Below are positions 32,401 to 43,469 of a DNA stretch of 64,000 nucleotides, one piece after another. Positions within the stretch are counted from its first letter, which is position 1. Each line of letters starts with the position of its first letter. Under the pieces are notes generated by a model. The model saw only the letters and a list, made by a program, of their open reading frames with translations. It made no database searches and had not been told where the DNA came from. Source of the stretch: Echinometra lucunter (Eukaryota; Echinodermata; Echinoidea; Camarodonta; Echinometridae); contig CM057156.1 of assembly GCA_029962745.1 (NCBI GenBank), positions 224,529 to 288,528 of the forward strand. The letters run 5' to 3'. A program made the position numbers and the translations under genes.

Positions 32401-35400
32401 GGCTCATTGCATAACTTATTGAATCATCTTTTCTTTTTCTTTTTTTGGAAGGCCCCCAGTTATGGCTGACCTAAACTACAGTGTTCTGAAACCGAATTTG
32501 TCTATTATCGTTGACCCCAAGTATATACAGTATGTCATAACCGTATAACTTCAATTCTCGCATTTCACAATCCTTGCGCCCTCATTCGGTTCAGGTGTGA
32601 CAGTCACTCTAGCGTGCTATTGGGTCGACATTAACCCACCTTGCACTAGTAACCTTTTCCGTTCCTATTCTACGTGATTACAGACTTCTAACACTTCACA
32701 CTTTCTCTGGGCTCTCACGGCTAGTTCTACTAACTCATCCTTCTTCTTCCCTGCACTTGGGATCCTTCAGTCAGTTAAATATTTCTTCAATTGATCAACT
32801 CTCACTCGCGGCATCTGCTATCTTGGAAATAGTTGTCAACCCGAGAGTAGCAAAAGAGGCCTTTCATGGTATGGATGTTGGTGGCGCATGCATTGTGAAA
32901 CGCAAGAACTGTCTTTCAGAGACTCCAACCCGAAGCACCTCTTAAGCGGAAGATTCTCCCCCCGAGACCCCCTAGCAAACAGGAGACTCTGACTCAATGT
33001 GCACATAGCCCACATCACCAGCGCAAAGCACAAAATTCCTTGTAGCCGGAGGCCACTTTTAGGATTATAGAAGCTCTCTGGTGCTATCTTAGGCTTATTT
33101 TTGAACATTATGACAACACTAAATGAGGAAAAAATCCAATGATTCAGATTCATTCTTTCCAAAAAGGTGGTTGGGCAGGAGAAAAAAGGAGAAACACAGC
33201 TAGGGCGGGAGAAATTCAAACTCAAGCAGGAGAGCAGGAGATTTTGTGAAAATGGACTCAAAGCAGGAGATCTCTCGCCAAAAACGGGACAGAGGGAGTC
33301 TCTGGTCTTTCACTGGTCTTACCTTCGTAGTTCTAATACCATCATACATATGCATGGTCCAATGAATGACATCATTACAAATGAGTTGACTGCTGGTCTA
33401 ACCATAGCAAGGCAAGTACTGGCAACTGTGAACACCAACATTATCATCTTGAATTTCTTCCTGTACACAGATATGAAATAAATTTGCAAGATCTCAGCGT
33501 AAATCTATTAAACAAATTGGTTCAATCAGTCAATTAAACAATGGTGGATAATGTACTACAAGTCACAACAAGCTGGATGCATTAATTAGCTCAAATTTAA
33601 AATTACAGGTATGTAATTACCACAGACAGCCTATGTTCTACATGCAGATTATTATGTGTGAGCATATCATACGTTTTTATGAAAAAGAGCCTTCATAAAT
33701 GAAGCTTTGTCTAAATGCTACTCAAACCCCCCAAGAAGAGAACAGGTACAAATGTATTTTACCAATACACCACAATTCTCATCAGCATTTTCATGAGCTG
33801 AAACTTAATGGTGTTATTCATTTATATCCTTACATTTTACTTCACTAATCTGGACGATGTTTCAAAATCTCATCAGTCTCTGGCACAGGACAGTTTATGG
33901 ATACTATTACAATTCTCCCCATCAACTAACACCCTAAAAGGTACCCAAATGTTGAATTCTCATTCTGCGTGGTGTATTGTAGGACAGCTTTTGTGACATG
34001 TGCCAGAATCCCTCGTTCTAACAGATACATCTTCAACTGAGGGACAGTCATTCTCTTAACATTTTCATAGGGGTCATCCATGGTGATTTGGGAAACTTCT
34101 GATGAGAAAAGATGGTGGTTTGTAAGCAATCAAAGTTGTGATAAATAAAAGTTCTGTGATCTAGTCAAACCAAAACAGTACAGTATGGTACAAGTGCATT
34201 CGTTACAGGAAGTAAGTGGGTTCTGTACTTGAGGCGAATTTTGCAATGACCAGGCTCTTCAGGCTATAGTCGATAGCAAGAATTTTCACATCGTCTCACC
34301 TGCTTCCTTTAATGTTGGCTGGGTAGTACCTCCTAGGATACCAGAGAGCCACTCCGCATAGGACAACCCAGATGATGGCTACCTCATCAAGAAGCTGTCC
34401 AAACATACTTAGAGTTGCATGAAAGTAACAGGAGAAGATACCCACGACCATTAATAGGACCCACATGATGTTGACATGCCAGTTGTACCAGACAGCATAC
34501 TGACGGAAGAGGTAGAGGAGGAGGGGAGGGATGATGAAGAAGAGAATGTTGCTGACCTGTGGTGGAGAGAGTGGGTGGAAATCCAAAAGGTTAGTCAGGG
34601 ATAGACTGCCGCATTACACCAAGTAGTATCATTCTATACAATACAGCAACACACTCTCTATCAAACTTGAGTTTAACATATCACTCATAATTGTTTATTT
34701 TTAACTTGTGTGTCTTCAGCATGTACATGTATAATACATTCAAAGAACATTATTGTTTAACATGTTAGCATGTATTTGCAGTGGTTGATAACAAGTAGTG
34801 GGATATATATTTATCTCTTTTTCATTAACATTTAACAATGAGGAAACTGAAAAGTACATTATTGTTTAACATGTTAGCATGTATTCAACAATAATGTACT
34901 TTTCAGTTTCCTCAATGTACTTTTCAGTTTCCTCATTGTTAAATGTTAATGAAAAAGAGATAAATATATATCCCACTACTTGTTATCAACAACTGCAAAT
35001 GCAGCAAATCTGAACTTAGTAAATAACCCCAATCCCTCCTCCCCTTCCAATTTATATGATTTCTTATGAAATCTTGAGAACTAGAAATGTACACCACTAC
35101 CTGACATACAATAAACAATATCAAAAACTATACAAGTAATTTATCCCACCACTGACACCACACCATTAACCTTTTCGTGACAGAGGTCCACATTTTGTGG
35201 TCTGGCCTAATATCTTTTGATGCAAAGCCCTAAAAATCATACCAAATACATCAGCAGAAAGAGCAAAAAATTCTACACAAACTGTGCCCATTTTGGTTGT
35301 GTCAATATTCATTGTTTGATGCTGAAAATTTTTTGAAGGAAAATAAGCATTAAAATCCTTAAATTGGCAATGTAATAGAAAGTTTAAAATCACCGTTTTC

Positions 35401-38181
35401 CCCTGCAAATTGGCAACTTTTTGACTTCTCATCATTATTTCTGTGAATTTATATTCATTTCAGATACATGACATTTTATAAGAAAAATGTAGAAATAAAA
35501 TAAAAATGTTGGTGTTGCCAATTTGAAGAATAAAAGCTGATCAAATTAGGCTTTAAATAATTCCTGTCACGAATGCGTTAAACAAGGCAAACACCTAGTG
35601 ACTTTAAGACAGGAGTAAACTGGCAACAGGGCTTTATTCAGGCCATGATAAGCTACAACAGATTGGCAACTGCTGCATGAGGAAAAAGTGTCATGCTAGG
35701 AACGACTTTCTATTCATAGAACATCTGGTAAACAAAGTCCATGATCAATAGCCCATTGACAGAACAATGTCTTGCATGATTCAGTGAATAAGCCCATTGT
35801 ACATGTAATGCATCACCTACATGCAAATAGAACCAGGGCTCAGCACTCACAAAATTGAAAATACTATAAAAAAAAATATTTAAAAAAAATAATTTTCAAA
35901 AGGATCATAAGGACTTTAACCTTTCTGTATCAAAGGATATTATTTGCAATATTCCTTAACAATACCCAACTCTCAGAATTGAGTGTGAGCAATAAACTAA
36001 TTTTAAACATAATAGGTGGATTACCTAAGACTAAAACCCATTCACTGCTTATCAGTTTCAAACCCTGCCCTTAATGAAGATCAAATTTCAAAGCTTTCTG
36101 TGCTGATTGACATAATGCTTCAAGGCTATCAATTTTCCAGCTGCCCATATGTATTTAACAGGGTAGTATTGATATTTAAGTACTTAATACAAGTTCATAG
36201 TCCAGGCCATATGGTCACAATTTCTATTGCTCTCCACGATCTCCAATGCTCTTTTATTGTACATTAAATAAATTAATGTGCTATAGCCATACTGAAGATG
36301 TGCATGTGTGCCTTTTTTAAAAAAAATGAAAATATGGTCAAAATCACTAATCACTGTCAAGATACTACAGTACACTTAGATCACACAAGAAAAGATAAAA
36401 ATAAGAGTTGCTTCAAAAATCAAAATGTAAGAAGGCACTACATACATGTATGTCCAAAGAGCTGGTGCTTTTTCTACCAAGAAGTACTGTAATGCACAGT
36501 ACAGCTGGGGGTTTATGCAATTTTGTTCTTTACATTCTCAAACAGTTTGCACATTAATGAAATCAAACAAGCACATTCAATTATTTTCTGTTAATTGGTC
36601 ACTAATTTCATGTAGATACATACAACAGGAATATGTTTGACTTTAAGCACCCCATCCCCACCTCATTTCTACCATTCCAAACACAAATTCTCAGGGACAA
36701 GGTGTCAACAAGGCATATAAGTGAAATGAGCATGCCAAAGAAAATAACACTTGGCTCACAATTAGTAATAGTAAAATTCTATTTGGCTTAAGAGGACCTT
36801 CTCCCCGATTACGTAAAACAATAACAGGAGGGGCAGATTTATGAGACAGAAATGACCTGAGCCCCTTCTTCTAATGTTTCATAAATTTTGTTCAAGCTTT
36901 TATAGCTCAAAGTTATATCCCTTGTTTGATAAATGCATAGATAATATCTGTAGACAATGGCGAATTGCAGTAAGAAGGGTCTGGAAATTCCATGGCAGAC
37001 ACTGTAATTTTCTACCACATTTTGCAGGTGTTATGAACCTGGAATTATGGTTTGCCAGGAGATGTTTATTTTTTGTAATGCAGGCTTTGAATGCTAAGAA
37101 TTATACAGTTGTACATATAACAGGGATAGCCTGGTCTGATGATCAGACCTTTGATCCGTTTATTCTTCTTCTTCTTCTTACCTTTTAGAATTTCTTGGGA
37201 ATTGCCTAGCCTGGAAGCTCCTGGAGAGCAAAAAAAAAAAAACGCAAACGCTACTTACTCTCCACGGAGCCTGGCATTTTTCCCTTTCTCGCTAACATAG
37301 TAGCCATTTCACCACTTCAAAACAACCCCTGCAAAATCACTTTCCCGTGAGCCAATGACACCACCAGCCTTGATACTATCGGCTGTGGCCATAGCGAACC
37401 CAACAGACACTTGGGACTGAAAATTTGATATTGGAAAACGAAAATTTAGACGAAAATTTAGACAAAAGTTTATTGTAGTGGAGCTAATAAAAACTCACCG
37501 CTGTTTACGTTTCCCTGCCGTCCATTGCAATACAGATTGAAAATGGCGACTGTCTTGCGCATGCTCATCCATGCGTAACTAGGTGCGAGCTATCTTGCAG
37601 ATGTTTTCACAAAATTTACGGTGAGATTTGCCATGAATTTAGTGAAAACATCTGCAAGATCGCTCGCACCTAGTTGCGCATGGATGCGCATGTGCAAGAT
37701 AGTCACCATTTTCAATCTGCATTATAATGGAGGGCAGGGAAACGTAAACAGCGGTGAGTTTTTACCAGCTTCTCTATGATAAATTTTTGTCTAAATTTTC
37801 ATTTTCTGATATCAAATTTTTCAGTCCCAAGTGTCTGTTGGGTTTGCTATGGCCAAAGCCGATAGTTACAAGGCTGGTGGTGTCACTGGCCCACGGGAAA
37901 GTGATTTTCCAGGGGTTGTTTTGAAGTGGCGAAATGGCTACTACGTTAGCAAGATAGGGAAAAAGGCCAGGCTCCATGGAGAGTAAGTAGCATTAGTGTT
38001 TTTGCTGGTTTTTTTTACTCTCCAGGAGCTTCCAGGCTAGAATTGCCCCCGTCCCCAAGCAAAGGCATGCATGCACCCCTACTATACTTACAGTATTATA
38101 AAATTCTGCTATACCAGGAACTATGGCATAATTATTCTCACACCAATCAATGGCTGCACTCCCTCTTTCAAGGGTGTCCAT
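29429..38181 (-). CDS. ACER2: Alkaline ceramidase, ACER2/ACER1 type (4 coding exons)
   Basis: Exons read on the minus strand: 38181-38092, 34556-34300, 33460-33323 and 29747-29429. Phases 0, 2 and 2 close to give 267 aa (human ACER2 275). It is a multi-pass membrane hydrolase of the CREST superfamily that cleaves ceramide to sphingosine and fatty acid, in the Golgi for ACER2. Motifs: DWCENNY near the N-terminus with D12, W13, E15, N17 and E26 matching the calcium site of ACER3; S72, H76 and D87 (FSCYFHATLS...LLDE) and H205/H209 (YLHCAWH) matching the zinc-site and catalytic residues of ACER3. The C-terminal KYWPKDSW and GIPYV segments favour ACER2/ACER1 over ACER3. All key residues are present, so it is probably active. 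The start at 38181 lies in an exon that begins at a splice acceptor near 38227, so a 5' non-coding exon is expected upstream. The ACER2 versus ACER1 assignment is by eye. Confidence 0.93.
29898..30298 (+). mobile_element. MITE with CTGGGCAATTCC ends, intact copy
   Basis: Perfect 12-bp inverted ends CTGGGCAATTCC / GGAATTGCCCAG around 400 bp. Other copies are at 60369-60779 and, reversed and interrupted, at 15960-16340. It lies in ceramidase intron 3. Confidence 0.8.
30499..30912 (+). mobile_element. TTAA-bounded MITE, family D copy 1
   Basis: Starts TTAACCCATTTGTGACAG and ends CTGTCACGAATGGGTTAA. Matches 35166-35581 along its length. Ceramidase intron 3. Confidence 0.8.
31171..31734. mobile_element. 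Foldback MITE, TTAA at left edge
   Basis: Left end TTAAAGGAGAATGCAACCCA and right end TGGATTGCATTCTCCCTT are inverted, and the two ~230-bp arms pair (GTTGTCCACCATGACATCAC versus GTGATGTCATGGTGGACAAC). The layout resembles the 845-1412 element. Ceramidase intron 3. Confidence 0.75.
32190..32284 (-). mobile_element. tRNA-Glu-like SINE head
   Basis: Minus strand reads GTGGTGAAGTGGTAATA, then ACTCTCAC (CTC anticodon position) and a perfect B box GGTTCGAATCC. The acceptor stem does not pair well and SINE-type sequence (GCCTTTTGGCAAGACATTAA) follows, so this is a SINE rather than a working tRNA gene. Confidence 0.6.
32304..32514 (+). mobile_element. TAGACC-ended MITE, degenerate copy
   Basis: About 80 percent similar by eye to 56803-57013, sharing CTGTTCAGTTTGGGTGCTGT and ACAGTGTTCTGAAACCGAAT. 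Terminal bases have decayed. Confidence 0.6.
33926..34129 (-). pseudogene. Intronic ORF with SAP-like motif
   Basis: Minus-strand frame in ceramidase intron 2, 67 codons. MTVPQLKMYLLERGI resembles the first helix of a SAP DNA-binding domain, and a passable acceptor (CTTTTCTCATCAG) precedes it at about 34103. No donor, second helix glycine or upstream partner is evident. It may be a captured exon or transposon ORF remnant; I do not assign a function. Confidence 0.25.
34778..34997. repeat. Near-perfect 220-bp palindrome
   Basis: GTTGATAACAAGTAGTGGGA at the left is inverted at the right edge. The arms include ATATATATTTATCTCTTTTT and TTAACATTTAACAATGAGG. The loop carries two copies of GTACTTTTCAGTTTCCTCA. 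It lies in ceramidase intron 1. Confidence 0.8.
35166..35581 (+). mobile_element. TTAA-bounded MITE, family D copy 2
   Basis: Same family and orientation as 30499-30912, with ends TTAACCTTTTCGTGACAG and CTGTCACGAATGCGTTAA. Ceramidase intron 1. Confidence 0.8.
37207..38039. mobile_element. 833-bp foldback transposon in ceramidase intron 1
   Basis: Almost the whole element is one palindrome with arms of about 400 bp around a short loop near 37610-37640. Ends are TAGCCTGGAAGCTCCTGGAG and its inverse. GAATTGCC is present immediately outside both ends (37199-37206 and 38040-38047), an 8-bp target duplication. No coding capacity. The right edge is only about 50 bp from the coding exon at 38092. 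Confidence 0.9.
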
Positions 38182-38828
38182 GACTTGCTTCCTTCAAAGT
38201 CCACACCAAGGACTACATGTAGGCACCTGTTTAAAAGGGAAAGGCAATACAAAACCATAAATTAGACAATTATATCATCTCTCTCCAACTGTCCCAGCTA
38301 AAACTAACAGGAAATTAAATATGTAATGTGAAAGCTGAAATGGGCCACGGAAATGAATGCCTGCAATAATCAGTAATGATAATGTACTAGTCACTAACAA
38401 TATTATTTGTTAACCTTGGTCCTAATTAACTTAAAAGCTATGTAACGTAGATGTTTTGTTTTTATTTCTTTTTTTTAATATGAAACAATTCTGAAAAAAT
38501 ATGTAAGGTTGGCAAATTTAAGTCAATTTTCCTCAGAGCAGAGGCCAAATTAAACGAGACAAAACTACCTCTGACTCAGCTCTGCAGAAAATTCAAATAA
38601 CAATTAACAAAATAACATGATTATCTTGTTAATGTGGTTGTTTTCACAATAAAGAAAACTCAAACCCACAGACAATCATTGTAGGCAATAGAGTGTAGCG
38701 TGTTAGAGTTCATGAAAGTGTCACTCTGTCTGACTTTTATTCCCCTAATCTGACTCACTCGAAAAACTCAGACCACTTTAGCCTAGCCTGGTGTAACTAG
38801 ATCTATGCACCAGCAACCGGCGCGGTAC

Positions 38829-38953
38829 CTGAGCATGGATGCACATGCATGCATTGCACAATGGCGATGGCGGCTGCGTTGTGGAGATGTGAATGCCGTC
38901 GCGATCGCCGTCTCAAATTGGGCAGAGATCCAGAGAATGCCAAGAACCGATTC
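38829..38953 (-). other. Candidate 5' non-coding exon of the ceramidase gene
   Basis: On the minus strand this segment has an acceptor-like TTGTTGCAG on its upstream side and a donor GTACC after CTCAG at 38829. It is more GC-rich than its surroundings. It could splice to the coding exon acceptor near 38227. The in-frame ORF across it resembles no known protein, so I treat it as a possible UTR exon only. Confidence 0.25.
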
Positions 38954-39290
38954 CTGCAACAAATAAAAGATCTAATTATTCTCACCTAAATTATTATTCA
39001 AGAAGAGCCAGCTTTGTCTGGTTGTGTTCATCAGTTGCTACAGGAAGGACCTCTATAATTTAAGCTGCATTTTACGTGATGTTGATGTCTTTGTTGCGCA
39101 GTCTGAAGAAACACCAAAACTTCGCATGCATACGTCATAATCAGCTGTTCGGGTTTCCGTTGTGTCATCAGATTACACGAACGAAATCCAACTTAATCTA
39201 CCCGTCATGTCTAGTATCTCGTTCCTGATCTAAATTAAGATGATGAGATTATAATAAATGGAAATGTAATTTATCCGTCTTCATTTCACC

Positions 39291-39572
39291 GGAGTAGCCA
39301 GGATTTCATTTTAGGGGCGGTTGTGAGCAAGCGAATTACATACTTAGGGCGAAGCGCGTTCCCTTGGGGGGAGGGTGCGGCAAAAAGGGGAATTCCCACC
39401 CCCCCCCCTTTCCGGACGAGCGTGGAATCTTTGATGTTTCTTGTCATTAATAATTTGTCTACTCCTTCTCTTCCTACGTTCCTTCATTTTTTTGTCTTCT
39501 CGCTCAAGCATTTTAGGCCTTTTTTTGTTTTGGGGGGGAGTGACTGCCCCATCACCCCCTGGCTACGCAGGT
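39291..39572. mobile_element. GCGTAGCCAGG-type inverted-repeat element
   Basis: CGGAGTAGCCAGGATT at the left and CCCCCTGGCTACGC at the right are imperfect inverses. The interior is C/G-homopolymer rich. Confidence 0.5.
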
Positions 39573-39579
39573 GCTTTTT

Positions 39580-40345
39580 AGGGATCCACACAAGCACTCA
39601 AAATTGATAAGCAACTCAACTTCCTAATTCAAGTGTTCTTCATTGCAATCTAGGGTGGGGGAAAGGGATATTCAAAGCACAAAAAGTGCTATAAAGGGAG
39701 AAGTGTTTCCATTTCTCTATAGTTTAGTACTAATAGCCACTGCAGTTTCTCACATCTGCCACTGAGGTACAAAACCTAAGCAACTATAGATTTTCACCAA
39801 TAATTTATAAACAGATTTAAATATCAAAATCATAACTAAATGGGGACAAGTCAAGGCGTAGAAATAAGCGGAGAGGGTGGGGATGCATCCCCCCCACACA
39901 CACACATTTTCAGGTGGACTCATATATGTGTGTACAAAATTGTACGGATGGGTTAATCATCTCCCCAGGTATGAGGACCAGTCTACGCTAATGGGACAAG
40001 ATCATGCTCATGCGGATCTGTTCAGGGGTTGTGTTCGTGTTTTTGTTTTGTTTGGATTTTTCATTTTTGGGTGTGTGTGTGTGTGTGTGTGTGTTTTTGG
40101 TGTGGGTTTATTTGTTTATTTGTTTGTTTTGTTTGTTTTGCTTTAGTTTGGGGGGGGTTTGGGGGGAGGGGTTGTTTTTTAGTTTTTGGTGTTTGTTTGG
40201 GGGTTTTTTCTCAATTTTTCGTGTAGCTCAAAAATTTTACGTCTTCAGTCAACATAAATTAGCCAGTGGCTCAAAATAGCTCCCTCTCTAACATTGGGCC
40301 CCTGAACAGTGAGTCATAATTATCAAGTCTTTCTCTCTCTCTCTC

Positions 40346-40390
<45 letters not shown>

Positions 40391-41640
40391 CACCTCCACG
40401 GTGATATTTCAAAACTCAAAACTTTTTCGCTTTAGGCTACCTCTCTAATATAACTTAATGGTACACGAAACTGCGCGAAATTCTCTTTGTCATTTTTTTT
40501 CCTGCAAGGGAAATGAATATTGAAAAGATAGTGTGAGGCGGAAGTTAGCTACATTATAATGCGCGGGTCGAGGACGACATCTATAGGCATATAGTTATTC
40601 AAAGACCCCGAAAGAGAATAATGTACAGTAGCCAGAGGGGGGGGGGGGTATCCTTGTCCTATGCAGATCCAGCAAGTCGTCTCTTCCTTAAGTCAGTTGC
40701 TTGCCTCCCCCCCCCCCCCTGTTGCTTTCATGCTTAGTACCTTTTAAAACAAAGGGTTTCAGTAGATAAGGCATAACTTTCTTACCATTGAGGCTTGAGG
40801 ATATCCCTCAATCAGACCCCCCCCCCCCCCCGCCCTTTCCCAATCCTCATTTGGAAACGAAATTCGCTACCCTGGTCTGATGAAGAGAGGTAACAAATAT
40901 TTTTTTAAGTCCGATGAAGAGAGTTGACTCTTGCTTCAGGGGTCTCCCCATAATTTTGTGCCCAGAAGCGATATGCTATGTGATTTTCTTTTATTCGTTT
41001 GATCAAGGGTAATTCATACTAATGGAATAATGCAGCAGGGTTACGATGAGGTATTGCATCATTTATCATATCATTGTACGAAAAATATTTTCAGAAATGA
41101 ACAAGAAGCAAATTCGCCTATGTCTACTATACTTTGTCTGTATGTGCTACTCTGTACGTCATAAGCACTTATACCAGTACTCCGAGAAAATTAAGAGCTC
41201 TATTTTTCTGAAGTCAGTAAATAATTGCCTTCTAGTATTCAAGTGAGACACGGTTAAGTTCTTGTATGACGTAAGTAATGTCTCCCCAAGGCGATATTTT
41301 GCATGACTGGTTAAAACAATTAATGTGACAATATGGTCACCTTGTATTGATCCGCTGGTTCCATCTAATTTTCTTTCACCTTGCATACGTGATGAGGAAT
41401 CCCATGCATGCAGAATGTATGCACCAGCAATAATTTTAGAATAAAACGAGTATAACTAATCTGATGGCTTTGTAAGGAAGAGTTCTAGTGAAAACCATGT
41501 AGAACCTTTAATGCTTTAATGGTTCTTTAAAGAACCTTTAAAAGCTCCAAATGTGGGACGAGAAAAGGTTCTTATCAGCACCATTTTCTCAAAGAGTGGT
41601 AAACACATCTATTTAGCCAGTAAAGCTGTTTACTTTTTCT
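39580..41640. other. Non-coding DNA with simple repeats
   Basis: Holds (GT)n at 40072-40096, G/T-rich DNA to 40210, (CT)n at 40330-40387, and poly-C/G runs at 40637, 40710 and 40818. A hairpin TGGTTCTTTAAAGAACC is at about 41520. No gene is supported. Confidence 0.6.
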
Positions 41641-41643
41641 TCA

Positions 41644-41915
41644 ATTAAATGCATGTTTCTCTCCAGAATACGTGGTCATTAACTATTCCGTTCATCTGCC
41701 ATGCGTAATGGCATCTCAGTGTAGATGGCACATATTTCTTGTTGCTATGTCGAGCAAACCACAAACTTCTTTGCTGTCAAGAAGGTTTTGTTCAATGAAT
41801 ATAGTAAACAGGTCTATTACAGGGATTCCCCGTGAGTGTATAGTCGTCACAAAACAGACAGACACATATTCTGCCCTACAAATAATGACGAAAGGAAGTA
41901 ACTCTGTCGAATGAG
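41644..41915 (+). repeat. Dispersed repeat, copy 1 (partner at 55478)
   Basis: Begins ATGCATGTTTCTCTCCAGAA as does 55480. Both continue through TGTTGCTRTGTCGRGCAA and GTTCAA.AA.T.TATAGTAAA-like blocks. Diverged copies, no insertion ends found. Confidence 0.55.
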
Positions 41916-42198
41916 TTTCTAGTAAATGAAGAAAATATGTCTTGTGAGGAAATCTATGGAGTTGCTCCCTTTTGATATATCTATATTTCGGAAATTTGGG
42001 ATCATGTGACTTTAATTTCTTCATCAAGATCATGTCATACATGTACAGCATACAAAAAAGTTACCCGAATCAAGAAAAAAAGTCAGTTTTGAAAAAAAAA
42101 AACAAGAGTTGCTTCCCTTTGTCATGGGACGGCAGCGTTGTTTCCAGTAAGGTTGGATTCACATTTGCTTTACCTTCGTTGACATCCACTTTTGCTTA

Positions 42199-42994
42199 TA
42201 GACCAATCCCACAACGCAAGAGGGCAGCAGACTGTTCGACACCGTTCGACATACTGCGGTGGGCGCTCCAACTTTTATAGTACACAAGTAATAGCGCGTT
42301 ATGTACATTCGTTCGATTTTTTGTCTATTTTGACTAATATATGCATATTTCTTTTAATATTTGCTATGAGAAATTATCAGGGAAGTTCAGGCCGCAGCTG
42401 TGCGGTGCTCAAATGCCACACGAATTGGAGAAAGTTTAAAAATTGGAAGCTGAGTGCGAAATTCACTTGCTTTTGACTCATGAAGCCTGTATGTGTGAGA
42501 AGCCGTACTCCCCTCCCTACACAGGTTTCCGTAAGCAATGTGAAGGAATTCGTCGCCAGTGGGTAAAAACATCAACTGAAAGGACTTTCAAGAAACATTA
42601 TCATTATGTATTTTGGCGTAAAATTTAATGAGTGAAAACATGACTTTGTAAACAGGGTAAGATTGAGGCTAGGGCTCCCGTTTACTACGGCTTCTATGCT
42701 GCAATCGAACTTTTAATGACAAAACTAAGTTGAAAAACCTTCCGAAGTACAAAACTACATCATACCTTCATCATTTTGTCAGATATGGCCATTGTCTTAC
42801 CTCATCTACCCAATTTGTATCCATGCTTTATTTTATTGATCTAGAATAAAATAAATGGAACAATATAAGGGCATATCTCATATCTTACATTCATTTTGTA
42901 CACAGAGCCAATCACAGTCAGCGCGCTTGCCCACCGCAGCAATGGCGACGCCGATAGAGGGCCAAATACATAAACTGGAGGTGAAATTGGTCTT
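42199..42994 (+). mobile_element. TAGACCAAT-ended element carrying THAP-like relic, copy 1
   Basis: Ends TAGACCAAT and ATTGGTCT, about 796 bp, closely similar to 49626-50414. Inside, one frame reads CAVLKCHTNWRKFKNW. After a one-base shift the next frame reads ECEIHLLLTHEACMCEKPY, then CEGIRRQWVK. This order matches a THAP-like C2CH zinc-finger segment of uncharacterised deuterostome proteins. It is broken by frameshift here. Confidence 0.7.
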
Positions 42995-43249
42995 TAGTAA
43001 TGAGCGCCGCAAAGTAAAATACAAAATACAGGCTAGGTCAAAACCTCATATCATTTGCACCGTATAGGTTGGGGTACTTCCATCAGTTCCATGGTACTCT
43101 TATCTTAATTGGATTTTGGATCTGACAACGATATTAAGGACGTCATGCATAGTGATAATTAATTAGAGTTAGGCCTTTATGGGACAAAATTCACGACCAT
43201 GAACATGATGAAGCCGAAGATGACACGACTAACTTCACACCATACACAT

Positions 43250-43455
43250 GCTCATCAATTGGTAAAGCGTCTGCCTGTCGAACCAAAGATCGTGGGTTCG
43301 AGTCCAACCCAGTCGGATGACTGAAGCCTACGTTGTGTGTTATCGTGCCCCTCCCCTGTTTCATAGACGCAGGTTATGCTACAGTGAAAAACACTCCGTC
43401 CCTCGGATAGGACGTTAAAATGGAGGTCCCGTGTAAGCTGTGCATTTTGAAGACG
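43250..43455 (+). mobile_element. tRNA-derived SINE
   Basis: Head: AATTGGTAAAGCGTCTG (A box region), GTC at the anticodon position, and a perfect B box GGTTCGAGTCC at about 43297. The body contains CTCGGATAGGACGTTAAA and TGGAGGTCCCGTGTAAGCTG, a conserved SINE tail. It stands directly before the 43470 tandem array. Confidence 0.75.
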
Positions 43456-43469
43456 AAATAATACAGGTA

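Noticed and set aside
32836..33261. 141-codon minus-strand ORF near ceramidase exon 3
   Set aside because: Not in the ceramidase reading phase, no family similarity, and it runs through repeat-like GGGAG-rich DNA.
43250..43330. tRNA-Asp gene
   Set aside because: A and B boxes are good, but acceptor and anticodon stems pair poorly and a SINE body follows.
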